From: Corynebacterium macginleyi
GTDB taxonomy: Bacteria > Actinomycetota > Actinomycetes > Mycobacteriales > Mycobacteriaceae
Assembly (NCBI RefSeq): GCF_003688935.1
Contig: NZ_REGE01000016.1
Coordinates: 1 to 39,312, forward strand
Length of the DNA: 39,312 nt
Reading direction: 5' to 3'
Below the pieces are notes generated by a model. That model saw only the letters and a list, made by a program, of their open reading frames with translations, searched no databases and was not told the DNA's origin. This document shows, in pieces, positions 1-9,129 of the stretch. Made by a program: the position numbers and the translations under genes. Every line of letters begins with the position of its first letter. Position 1 is the first letter of the stretch.

Positions 1-127
1 GCACCAGTACAAAAACTCAGTGGACTCCCCGTCCAAAAAGCGGGGAGACTCCACGTCCACAAAGTCCCTAGACTCCAAGTCCAAAAAGTAGCTAGACTCC
101 AAGTCCAAAAACCTCATGGACATAACA
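1..127 (+). repeat. Left copy of the window-terminal inverted repeat
   Basis: Bases 1-127 are identical, base for base, to the reverse complement of 39186-39312. The match breaks at base 128, but a shared 9-mer CTAACACCT lies at the same offset in both copies (136-144 and 39169-39177), so diverged homology runs on inward. Inside are four 24-bp tandem units plus a degenerate partial one. The repeat probably continues outside the window. The match length of exactly 127 equals a k-mer size commonly used by short-read assemblers, so the inner edge of the perfect match may be set by assembly rather than biology. Confidence 0.95.
23..118 (+). repeat. Four 24-bp tandem units (left copy)
   Basis: Units start at 23, 47, 71 and 95. 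Each begins GACTCC, has GTCC at positions 9-12 of the unit and then an A-rich core (AAAAA in three units, ACAAA in one), and they differ mainly in the last seven bases. Bases 1-22 look like a fifth, degenerate unit. Unit 1 can fold into a 7-bp hairpin, CTCCCCG (25-31) with CGGGGAG (41-47); the other units cannot. No reading frame runs through the array. The regular spacing suggests an array of protein-binding sites near the end of a mobile element, but that is inference. Confidence 0.85.
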
Positions 128-372
128 ACTCACACCTAACACCTGTTGCCGCCAGACCAAGAAAATTCTCTGAAAGAATAGGGCCCGACCCCCGGAAAGT
201 GGACAGATCGGAGGTCGGGCCCCTTGAGTTCAGCGGATTAAGCATCAATTAACGCCGACGCAAGCTGCTGCTCTGAAGATTCCTGAAAATGTCCGCATCC
301 CCTTGAAACCCTTAACCCTTATTTGGGCTTCAGGCTGAATAAACGCCATGAAAATGCGTTCCTGTGCTGGAC
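128..372. other. Gene-free left flank with one long hairpin
   Basis: No convincing gene is seen between the terminal repeat and the small ORF that ends at 373. The only structure is the hairpin at 181-222 listed separately. A short plus-strand frame near 348-644 has no ribosome binding site and lies opposite a better supported minus-strand gene. Confidence 0.5.
181..222. terminator. Terminator-like hairpin
   Basis: GGGCCCGACC (181-190) pairs perfectly with GGTCGGGCCC (213-222) across a 22-nt loop. No T-run follows on either strand, so it may be a bidirectional or Rho-assisted terminator, or a structural repeat. Confidence 0.4.
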
Positions 373-588
373 CTATTGAGCAATACGAGCACTCATGTTC
401 GGGGCGTTATGCAGCGGAAAGGCCCGCCGGGTGTTCCGGCAGGCCTTCTTTGCTTGCTGCTTTTTCTTATTGGGAATTCGTGTTGCGCGGCTGCGCAGCT
501 TCAAATGCTCCTGAAGCCGCTCTGGGGACATCTTCCACATGCTGCGGTCCGCGTGCCCAAGCTTGGTGTATTTCTTGCGTTGTGCCAT
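373..588 (-). CDS. Small basic protein, 71 aa, unknown function
   Basis: A short Lys/Arg-rich reading frame beginning MAQRKKYTKLGHADRSMWKM. The start is well supported: a perfect AGGAGG lies 7 nt upstream of the ATG. The first 50 residues are strongly basic and contain a KMSPERLQEHLK helix-like segment followed by RSRATRIPNKKK, which resembles small RNA- or DNA-binding proteins, but I cannot name a family with certainty. A 12-bp near-perfect hairpin (419-447) lies inside the 3' third of the frame, so the last 25 or so residues may be a stop-loss or frameshift extension. It lies downstream of glf on the same strand but has its own ribosome binding site. Confidence 0.6.
   Translation of the reverse strand: MAQRKKYTKLGHADRSMWKMSPERLQEHLKLRSRATRIPNKKKQQAKKACRNTRRAFPLHNAPNMSARIAQ
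419..447. terminator. Hairpin inside the end of the small basic ORF
   Basis: AAGGCCCGCCGG (419-430) and CCGGCAGGCCTT (436-447) form a 12-bp stem with one mismatch and a 5-nt loop. On the plus strand a T-rich tract follows (from 448); on the minus strand only a short TTT. It looks like a terminator, although it falls within codons of the 373-588 frame. Confidence 0.45.
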
Positions 589-650
589 GCCGTCACCTCC
601 TAACCTGTGAGGTAACCAAGCATAGCTCGCGTAGAACAGATTAGCAGCTC

Positions 651-1907
<1,257 letters not shown>

Positions 1908-2004
1908 TCACAGTTGCAACACTCGTAGCATCGCTATCAACTGTTAACTATTGGCAACCGTTTTTACAACTACATCGGCATCAACTCAACCCAGGGAGAA
2001 TAGA

Positions 2005-3906
2005 GTGAAACAACGACGTCGACTAGTCCCCACGAGATCACCGTGGACCACACCCGTCATCGCGACGGTTTCCTCCATTGCCATCGTCGCGGTGTCCGCA
2101 TTCGGCGGCCAACAGGTCCTCAAAACCCAGGACTCCCATTCCGCCGCACCTATCGAGGTTAAAAATGCCTCTGCAAACTTTAGCGACGCCGAATCCGTCG
2201 TGGTGGATGATCCCGCCGTGGCAGCACAGGGCGATGGCGACGGACCACGCGCCGTCAAACACTTCCACCGCGACGAACCGTTCAATATGTTTGCCGTAAC
2301 CTGGGAAGGCAAACGGGACGTGCATTCTTTCGTCCGTTCCAAGCAGAAAGACGGCTCGTGGAGCGAGTGGTTTGATATGGACGCCATGAACTACAACGAG
2401 GGCAAAAACGGCACCGAGCTTATTTATGTAGGCGATACCAACGATGTACAGGTGTTCATGGCCAATGTGGACCTCGTAACCGGTTCCAACCTGGATGACA
2501 ATGCAGAATTACTCGATAAAGCAGCCGACGCTGCGGATACCAACCGCGCCGCCCCCCTGCCTTATAACGTCGGCGCTATCGCCCCTGTAGCTGATGAGAA
2601 CAACACCGGCCGCACGACCGTGTCGGATCTGAATGCCGTCTTTATGGATGGCAATGCCCAAGAGGGCCAAGTCATTGAACCCACTGCCGCCACCGATGGC
2701 ATGCCAAAGGTAGTCTCGCGCTCTGGGTGGGGCGCAGATGAATCCAAACGCTGCCAGCAACCCACCTACGATGACGGCATCAAGGCGATGACGCTGCACC
2801 ACACCGCGGGTTCCAATGAGTACACCCCGGCGCAGGCCGCCGCGCAGGTTCGCGCGGCCTACGTGTACCACGCACAGAACCTGGGCTGGTGCGATATTGG
2901 ATACAACGTGCTCGTGGATAAGTTCGGCACCATCTACGAAGGCCGCTACGGGGGACTCGACAAGGCTGTCCAAGGCGCGCACGTTGGTGGCTTCAACTCC
3001 CACAACTGGGGTATTTCCATGATCGGGAACTACGACATTGAAGAGCCGTCACAGAAGATGCTGAACTCGGTGGCAGAGATTGCCGGATGGAAGTCAGCCA
3101 TCTCTAACGTCGATCCCTCGGGTACTGCTACCCTGACCTCCGACGGCTTTGGCGGATCCCGCTATGCAGCCGGCGCGCAGGCAACCGTGCCTGCCTTCAG
3201 CGGGCACAATGATTTCCACTACACCCAGTGCCCGGGTCGCTACACCACGCAGCACTGGAAGCAGATCCGCGATAACACCAAGAAGAAGTACGACGCAGTC
3301 AAAGCTGGCGGGAACTCTGCTGCAATGAACTGGGATAAGACCTCACCAACGAGTAAGAGCGGTCATTCCGCCTCAGGAGAAACCACCTCCTCTATCGGAG
3401 GGGTGGATGCTCCGGTATCGACCATCCAGGCCTTGGCTAACATCGCCGCTGCCGTATTCGGAGTCCTGGTTGCCAATGACCGTGTGACGCAGCCGGATGC
3501 TGATAAGAAGATTGCGGGTCATCTGACCGCCGGCGATATTCCGAATATCGTCAGCAAGGTTGTGCAGCTTTCTGGTGACAAAGGCCTCAGGGAATCCTGG
3601 ACAGCCGTCCTGAACGCCTTTGGCCCAGTCTTAGGACTCGCCGTCGGTGGACCAGATACCACCGATTCCGGCAAGATTACCTACCAGCTCTTCCAAAACG
3701 GTGTAGTACTCTCCTCCGAGGACACAGGTGCAAAGGCGCTGACCGGGGAGATTGCTAAGAAGTGGGCAGAGAACAATAACTTCTCCAAACTCGGCCTGCC
3801 CACCACAAATGAGATAAAGAACGGCAAAGAAATCCTCGTCCAGTTCCAGGGCGGCGAGATTGTCTACAACACGGATACCGAAAAGGTAGACATCTACACC
3901 GACTAA
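2005..3906 (+). CDS. PGRP/amidase_2-type N-acetylmuramoyl-L-alanine amidase, exported, LGFP-like tail
   Basis: Probable peptidoglycan-remodelling enzyme, 633 aa, cleaving the MurNAc-L-Ala bond outside the membrane. The GTG at 2005 is chosen because AGGGAGAA lies just upstream; the frame is open to 1951 but lacks a site there. A basic start (KQRRR) and one hydrophobic segment at about residues 15-35 form a signal or anchor. The amidase domain begins near residue 236 (SRSGWGADESKRC) and shows the zinc-ligand contexts LHHTAG (about 263) and GHNDFHYTQCPG (about 399). The last 50 or so residues (KLGLPTTNE, FQGGEIVYN) are an LGFP-like repeat, a module found on mycolate-layer enzymes. It ends 16 nt from the convergent HAD gene. 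Confidence 0.88.
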   Translation: MKQRRRLVPTRSPWTTPVIATVSSIAIVAVSAFGGQQVLKTQDSHSAAPIEVKNASANFSDAESVVVDDPAVAAQGDGDGPRAVKHFHRDEPFNMFAVTWEGKRDVHSFVRSKQKDGSWSEWFDMDAMNYNEGKNGTELIYVGDTNDVQVFMANVDLVTGSNLDDNAELLDKAADAADTNRAAPLPYNVGAIAPVADENNTGRTTVSDLNAVFMDGNAQEGQVIEPTAATDGMPKVVSRSGWGADESKRCQQPTYDDGIKAMTLHHTAGSNEYTPAQAAAQVRAAYVYHAQNLGWCDIGYNVLVDKFGTIYEGRYGGLDKAVQGAHVGGFNSHNWGISMIGNYDIEEPSQKMLNSVAEIAGWKSAISNVDPSGTATLTSDGFGGSRYAAGAQATVPAFSGHNDFHYTQCPGRYTTQHWKQIRDNTKKKYDAVKAGGNSAAMNWDKTSPTSKSGHSASGETTSSIGGVDAPVSTIQALANIAAAVFGVLVANDRVTQPDADKKIAGHLTAGDIPNIVSKVVQLSGDKGLRESWTAVLNAFGPVLGLAVGGPDTTDSGKITYQLFQNGVVLSSEDTGAKALTGEIAKKWAENNNFSKLGLPTTNEIKNGKEILVQFQGGEIVYNTDTEKVDIYTD

Positions 3907-3922
3907 CCCGCGCGGAGCGATG

Positions 3923-4753
3923 TTAGAACCAGCGCTCCAATACCTTTGCTACACCCGCCTGGTGGTTGGCCGTGGTGACCGCATCGGCGGCTGCCTTCAC
4001 CGCCGCGAGTGCATTTTCCATTGCCACCCCGCAACCGGCCCACGCGAGCATCTCAATATCGTTGGGCATATCGCCAAAAGCAATGGTTTCTTCCCGCGCT
4101 ATCCCATGCTGTTTTGCCAACCACTCCACGCCTCGGCGTTTAGTGACATGAGGGGCCCCGACTTCTAACACACCCTCCTGCATGGAGTAGGTAATATGCG
4201 CCAGCTCCGGATCAATATGGGGAGCAATCAAATCGTAGAGTTCCGGTGCACGGTAATCCGTATTGCGGATAAGTAGCTTGACCACGGGCTGCGCCACCAG
4301 CTCACCCACGCTGACGACACCGAAGCCCTCAAATAAGGCGTTTTCTGAGTAGTGAGGGTCGACCACGAAGAGCTCCTCGGGGGCATCGGCAAGCGAGCCG
4401 CCCGCCCGCTCTGCGCCAAAACCAACGGCGCCAAGGACGCGCTGCGCTACCGTCACCACCTCCTCTAGCGCGGCCGGGTAAAGCTCGTGCGCGGACAACA
4501 CGCGGTCTTCCGCCGAATCATAAAGCACCGCCCCATTTGAAGTAACACACACCGGGCGCACCGGGAGCTGTTCCAATACCGGCTCTATCCAGCGGAAAGG
4601 TCTGCCGGTGGATAAAGCAAAATAAGCACCCTGCTGCACCGCCCGCGCCACTGCGTCGCGGTTGCGACGCGGGACGCGATGATTGCGGTCCAGCAGGGTG
4701 CCATCAATATCGCTCGCGATGAGCCGAGGGGCGCGGGTAGGGAAAGTATCCAT
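3923..4753 (-). CDS. HAD-superfamily IIB (Cof-type) phosphatase
   Basis: 276-aa HAD hydrolase probably acting on a phosphorylated sugar or other metabolite. Motif I is SDIDGTLL (nucleophile D15, acid/base D17), motif II is STGRP, and motif IV is GDMPNDIEML near residues 227-236; the cap lies between. Family length is typical. It starts 22 nt after the glpK stop on the same strand, so it is probably the last gene of the glycerol operon. A role in glycerol-phosphate turnover is possible from this position but not shown by the sequence. Confidence 0.9.
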   Translation of the reverse strand: MDTFPTRAPRLIASDIDGTLLDRNHRVPRRNRDAVARAVQQGAYFALSTGRPFRWIEPVLEQLPVRPVCVTSNGAVLYDSAEDRVLSAHELYPAALEEVVTVAQRVLGAVGFGAERAGGSLADAPEELFVVDPHYSENALFEGFGVVSVGELVAQPVVKLLIRNTDYRAPELYDLIAPHIDPELAHITYSMQEGVLEVGAPHVTKRRGVEWLAKQHGIAREETIAFGDMPNDIEMLAWAGCGVAMENALAAVKAAADAVTTANHQAGVAKVLERWF

Positions 4754-4775
4754 ACCCGCAAGTTTACTTCAGGAC

Positions 4776-6323
4776 TTAGAAGCTCAACTCATCTTCTTCG
4801 GAGTCTTCCCAGTTCAAAGAACGCTTAATAGCGCGCTTCCATTCACCGTAGAGGTAGTCCACCTCTTCTTGCTCCATCTTGGGCTTGAATACGGTGAGAT
4901 CACCACGCTGGGAATCTAGGATACTGAGATCGTCCCAGAAGCCATTATCTAAACCGGCAGCAACAGCGGCGCCGGTTGCGGTGGTCTCAACATTCTTCGG
5001 GCGGTGTACCTCCACACCCAAGATATCAGCCTGGAACTGCATGAGCAGCTCGTTGGTGGTCATGCCACCATCCACGCGCAACTCGGTGACCTCCACGCCG
5101 GAGTCCGCCACCATGGCGTCTGCCACGTCACGGGTCTGGTAAGCGGTTGCTTCAAGAACCGCGCGCGCCAGGTGTCCGCGGTTGGCAAAGCGGGTCAGGC
5201 CCACGATGACGCCGCGGGCATCGGAACGCCAGTGCGGGGCGAAGAGGCCGGAGAATGCCGGGACGATATAAACGCCGCCATTGTCCTTAGCCTCACGGGC
5301 CAAGTTCTCGATGGCAGAGGAATTCGGGATGAGCTGCAAGTTATCGCGCAGCCACTGCACCAGGGAGCCGCCCATGGATACCGAGCCTTCCAATGCGTAT
5401 ACGGGGCGCTCGCCCTCGCGTTGGAAGCAGACGGTGGTCAACAGGCCGTTATCGGAGAACTTCGGGGTAGTACCGGTATTCAGCAGCAAGAAGAGACCAG
5501 TGCCGTAAGTGTTCTTGGCCGAACCTGCGCGGAAGCAGCCCTGGCCGAACATAGCGGACTGCTGGTCACCCAAGATGGCGCGAATTGGTACACCGGCGAG
5601 GGAACCGCGCTCGCGGACGGTGCGGAAATCACCCAGCGATGGGCGAATCTCCGGCAGCATGGACATCGGGATGCCCATCTCCTTGCACAGCTCTTCGTCC
5701 CACTCTAGCTTTTTGATGTCCATGAGCAGCGTACGCGAAGCATTCGTCACGTCCGTTGCGTGCAGCGCCTCTTTGTCGCCGTCTCCTTCAGCACCGCCGG
5801 TCAGGTTCCACAATAGCCAGGAGTCAATGGTGCCGAAGAGCAGATCGCCCTTTTCCGCGCGTTCCCGGGCACCCTCAACATTGTCAAGAATCCACTTGAC
5901 CTTCGGGCCTGCCGGATAGGAGTTGATCAACAGGCCGGTGCGCAGACGCCACTTATCCGGTCCCTCTTCACCCGCTAGTTCCTTACAGATGGCGGAGGTG
6001 CGGGTGTCCTGCCAGACAATGGCGTTGTAGACGGGCTCACCGGTGTTCTTGTCCCACACCACGGTGGTCTCGCGCTGGTTGGTGATACCGACGGAGTCGA
6101 TATCTTCTACCGTTATATCGCCATTGGCCAACGCCTCCCCTACGGCGCGGCGGGTATTGCTCCAAATTTCCTGGGGGTCGTGTTCTACCCAACCCTTCTC
6201 TGGAAAAATCTGCTTGTGCTCGAGCTGACCTACAGATACCTGGTCACCGTCGTGGTTGAAGATGATGCAGCGAGTTGAGGTGGTTCCCTGGTCAATAGCT
6301 GCGACGTATTTCTTATCACTCAT
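4776..6323 (-). CDS. glpK: Glycerol kinase
   Basis: Phosphorylates glycerol to sn-glycerol 3-phosphate with ATP in the cytosol. The 515-aa frame has the FGGY-kinase signatures [10 protein letters not shown] at residues 10-19, [29 protein letters not shown] and the C-terminal [17 protein letters not shown]. Length is normal for the family. GGAGAAA lies about 9 nt before the ATG. It follows glpF by 30 nt in a glpD-glpF-glpK arrangement, linking uptake, phosphorylation and oxidation of glycerol. Confidence 0.97.
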   Translation of the reverse strand: MSDKKYVAAIDQGTTSTRCIIFNHDGDQVSVGQLEHKQIFPEKGWVEHDPQEIWSNTRRAVGEALANGDITVEDIDSVGITNQRETTVVWDKNTGEPVYNAIVWQDTRTSAICKELAGEEGPDKWRLRTGLLINSYPAGPKVKWILDNVEGARERAEKGDLLFGTIDSWLLWNLTGGAEGDGDKEALHATDVTNASRTLLMDIKKLEWDEELCKEMGIPMSMLPEIRPSLGDFRTVRERGSLAGVPIRAILGDQQSAMFGQGCFRAGSAKNTYGTGLFLLLNTGTTPKFSDNGLLTTVCFQREGERPVYALEGSVSMGGSLVQWLRDNLQLIPNSSAIENLAREAKDNGGVYIVPAFSGLFAPHWRSDARGVIVGLTRFANRGHLARAVLEATAYQTRDVADAMVADSGVEVTELRVDGGMTTNELLMQFQADILGVEVHRPKNVETTATGAAVAAGLDNGFWDDLSILDSQRGDLTVFKPKMEQEEVDYLYGEWKRAIKRSLNWEDSEEDELSF

Positions 6324-6353
6324 GTGTGTAATTTCTCCTATATAGAGGTTGGA

Positions 6354-7091
6354 TTAAAGCGCAATGGACAATAGGCCAACGGCGACGGCCGAAAGCAGCG
6401 GGCCAACGATCGGCACCCATGCATAGCCCCAGTTGGCGCTGCCCTTGTCCTTAATAGGCAGGACGAAGGCGTACATCAAACGCGGTCCCAAGTCACGAAT
6501 CGGGTTGATGGCGTATCCCGTAGGGGTACCTAGGGACAGGCCGACAGCGACAACGACGAACGCTACGCCGAAGTAGCTCAATGGTCCCAACTCACCACCG
6601 GCAGGACCGAAGACAATGAACATCAACAATACGGAGGTTGCGATGAACTCGGTTACCGTATTCCAACCATTGTGTGAGTGTGCGGGCGCTGTGAAGAAGA
6701 TTCCCGCGGTTTGAGAATTGGCTCCGGTGACATTGCCCTCTTCGTCGTAGTTATTCGCATCGAAGAGCTGCTTGAATGCGGCCCAGGCCAAAAACGCACC
6801 GAACATAGCACCCAGGATTTGGCCCAGTACGTAGAACGGAACCAGGTTCCACTCTAGCGAACCATTGACCGCGAGCATGAGCGTTACCGCAGGGTTCATG
6901 TGGCCACCAGAGGGGTCGGCGACGCTGGCGCCGACAAACACAGCCATGCCCCAACCTAAAGCAATAACAAGCCAGTCGGAGCCACGAGCACCCGAAGTGC
7001 GGAGGGTTACCAGCGCGCACACACCGTTACCAAGAAGTAGCAGCAGTGTGGTGCCGATAAACTCCCACACAAATACATCAGATCCAGCCAT
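6354..7091 (-). CDS. glpF: Glycerol uptake facilitator (aquaglyceroporin, MIP family)
   Basis: 245-aa membrane channel for glycerol, with six hydrophobic spans and two half-helix loops. The first loop has the standard motif GHMNPAVT (N66-P67-A68). The second is INPIRD (N196-P197-I198-R199-D200), with Ile where Ala is usual; the Asp after Arg is the residue typical of glycerol-conducting members. Start chosen at the ATG preceded by AGGGGAG. It lies 12 nt downstream of glpD and 30 nt upstream of glpK, so it is surely co-transcribed. Confidence 0.93.
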   Translation of the reverse strand: MAGSDVFVWEFIGTTLLLLLGNGVCALVTLRTSGARGSDWLVIALGWGMAVFVGASVADPSGGHMNPAVTLMLAVNGSLEWNLVPFYVLGQILGAMFGAFLAWAAFKQLFDANNYDEEGNVTGANSQTAGIFFTAPAHSHNGWNTVTEFIATSVLLMFIVFGPAGGELGPLSYFGVAFVVVAVGLSLGTPTGYAINPIRDLGPRLMYAFVLPIKDKGSANWGYAWVPIVGPLLSAVAVGLLSIAL

Positions 7092-7103
7092 TAGCGTCTC
7101 CCC

Positions 7104-8828
7104 TTATCCTTCAGTCTCGGTCGGACGAGCGGAGCCAGCGCGGACCAGAATGTCGTTCGCTTCGCGGTCGGTCACAGCCGCCTCAGCGGCCAGCTCTGCC
7201 TCGGTGTGCTTGGTGAAGGCATCCACCTCGCGCTGCTTGTCTTCATCGCTCCACCCCAGCAGCGGAGCAACGAAGTCTGCAACCGCCTTAGCTGCCTTGA
7301 CGCCACGGTCACCGAACTCGATGGCAACTCGGAGGCGACGGGCCAAAATGTCCTCCAAATGCAGCGCACCCTCGTGGGTAACGGCGTAGCGCACCTCAGC
7401 CCAGAGGTAGGTTTCAGCGCCAGGCACAGGCTCCAACAAGGACTCCTCATCCTGCGCGGGAGCCAGAACCTCGCCCAGGAGCGAGCCGTAGCGGCCGAGC
7501 AGGTGCTCGATGAAGTCTTCGCTCAGGTTATAGCGACGGGCCAGGGCAGAAACCTGGTTAGCGAGCGCGTGATAACCAGCAGCACCCAGGATCGGGGTGT
7601 GCTCGGTAATGGACTCTGGCACCTTGCCACTGAGTTCTTCCACGGCCAGGTCAACGGCATCCTTGCCGATGACGCGGTAGGTGGTGTACTTACCACCGGC
7701 AACGGAAACCAAACCCGGGGCCACGCGAGCCACGGCATGGTTACGGGACAGGTTGGTGGTGGAGTCGGACTTACCGGATAGCAGCGGCCGCAAGCCGGAG
7801 TAGACACCGACAATGTCAACGCGGGTGATCTGACGGCGCACGCGCTGATTGACTTCATCCAGGATGTAGTCAATATCCGCCTTGGTGGGGGCTGGATCCG
7901 GAAGGGACAGGCCCTTTTCCCAGTCGGTATCGGTGGTGCCGATGATCCAATAATCGCCCCATGGGATGACGAAGAGGACGGACTTTTCAGTCACGAAGCA
8001 CAGCGCTGCTTCTGCATCCAAAGCATCCTTTGGTACAACGATATGCACACCCTTGGAAGCATGGACGGTGAACTTGCCGGCCACGCCGGCCAGCTCCTGG
8101 ATCTTGTCATTCCACACACCGGTAGCGTTAATGAAGACCTTACCGCGCACAGTGGCCTCACGGCCGGTGGCGGTATCGCGAACCTTGGCACCCACTACGC
8201 GGCCACCGCGGTCCTTGTCAAAACCGATAACCTCGGTATTGGTGCGCACATCGGCTCCGTACTCGGCGGAGCTGCGCAGCACGGTCATGGTGTGGCGGGC
8301 ATCATCCACCAAAGTATCGTAGTAACGCACACCGCCGACGATGGCATCTTCCTTCAGGCCAGGGGTGACCTTGAGGACACCCTTGCGGGTGAGATGCTTT
8401 TGCATCGGCACGCTCTTTGCACCACCCATGAGGTCATAAAGGGTAAAGCCGCCGAACATCATGACGCGCTCCCATACGTGGTGGGTGAGCGGGAAAATGA
8501 ACTTCAGCGGCTTAACCAGGTGGGGAGCCAACGTGGACATGTTGAGCTCCCGCTCTTTCAAAGACTCTGCAACGAGGCGGAAGTCAAACATTGCAAGGTA
8601 GCGCAGTCCACCATGGAACATCTTGGAGGAGCGGGAGGAAGTACCTGCAGCGAAGTCGCGGGACTCCAGTACTGCGGTCTTTAAACCGCGGGTTGCTGCA
8701 TCCAGTGCCGCGCCGGCACCCACGGAGCCACCGCCAATGATGACGACGTCGTAGTCCTCATCCGCGTAGCCTTTCCATACATTTTCGAAATACTCGGGGT
8801 TAAAGGATTGATTGCTTTGCTGGGTCAT
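7104..8828 (-). CDS. glpD: Glycerol-3-phosphate dehydrogenase, FAD-dependent
   Basis: Membrane-associated flavoenzyme oxidising glycerol 3-phosphate to dihydroxyacetone phosphate and passing electrons to the quinone pool. The dinucleotide fold VVIIGGGSVGAGAALDAATRG sits near residues 28-48; RSSKMFHGGLRYL, GVWNDKIQ and VAGGKYTTYR are family motifs. I prefer the ATG at 8828 (574 aa) because the AAGGAG site abuts the alternative ATG at 8840 with no spacing. First gene of the glpD-F-K operon; a candidate promoter lies about 110 bp upstream. Confidence 0.95.
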   Translation of the reverse strand: MTQQSNQSFNPEYFENVWKGYADEDYDVVIIGGGSVGAGAALDAATRGLKTAVLESRDFAAGTSSRSSKMFHGGLRYLAMFDFRLVAESLKERELNMSTLAPHLVKPLKFIFPLTHHVWERVMMFGGFTLYDLMGGAKSVPMQKHLTRKGVLKVTPGLKEDAIVGGVRYYDTLVDDARHTMTVLRSSAEYGADVRTNTEVIGFDKDRGGRVVGAKVRDTATGREATVRGKVFINATGVWNDKIQELAGVAGKFTVHASKGVHIVVPKDALDAEAALCFVTEKSVLFVIPWGDYWIIGTTDTDWEKGLSLPDPAPTKADIDYILDEVNQRVRRQITRVDIVGVYSGLRPLLSGKSDSTTNLSRNHAVARVAPGLVSVAGGKYTTYRVIGKDAVDLAVEELSGKVPESITEHTPILGAAGYHALANQVSALARRYNLSEDFIEHLLGRYGSLLGEVLAPAQDEESLLEPVPGAETYLWAEVRYAVTHEGALHLEDILARRLRVAIEFGDRGVKAAKAVADFVAPLLGWSDEDKQREVDAFTKHTEAELAAEAAVTDREANDILVRAGSARPTETEG

Positions 8829-8938
8829 TAGAGACCGCATCTCCTTCCTTAGTGCTCATGTGTGCTTGCTCAGACAAACAATGCATGAGATGGCGTAAGC
8901 ACAGCTTAAAGCAAATTTTGGATGATTCATTCCGGCGA

Positions 8939-8966
8939 CTATTACACTACTAAAAAGTAGAGCCAA
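8939..8966 (-). promoter_or_regulatory. Candidate promoter of the glp operon
   Basis: On the minus strand TTGGCT (8961-8966) and TAATAG (8939-8944) are separated by 16 nt. A small inverted repeat CTACT/AGTAG (8947-8951 and 8956-8960) fills most of the spacer and could be an operator. The rest of the 8829-9076 gap shows nothing else definite. Confidence 0.3.
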
Positions 8967-9076
8967 TATCTCCTATCTCTTATGGTAGAGGTCACCAGTT
9001 AAACATTCACTAGAGGTTACTCACACGTAGATTCCGGTCCCGTAAGCAGTCAATTTCCGCTTTTTCATTAGCTGGC

Positions 9077-9106
9077 CAAAAAGAAAAACACCCCCTCACG
9101 GGGGTG
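9077..9106 (-). terminator. Rho-independent terminator after the PlsC gene
   Basis: CACCCCC (9089-9095) and GGGGGTG (9100-9106) form a perfect 7-bp stem with a 4-nt loop. Read on the minus strand it is followed by TTTTTCTTTTT, a classic intrinsic terminator for the serS-plsC unit. Confidence 0.9.
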
Positions 9107-9129
9107 CCAACTCCAACGTTTGCACGCGC

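Noticed and set aside
23..118. CRISPR array
   Set aside because: The 24-bp units follow each other without unique spacers, and there are no cas genes.
5004..5708. Long plus-strand frame opposite glpK
   Set aside because: Shadow frame: no ribosome binding site, no family features, and it lies fully inside a well-supported gene.
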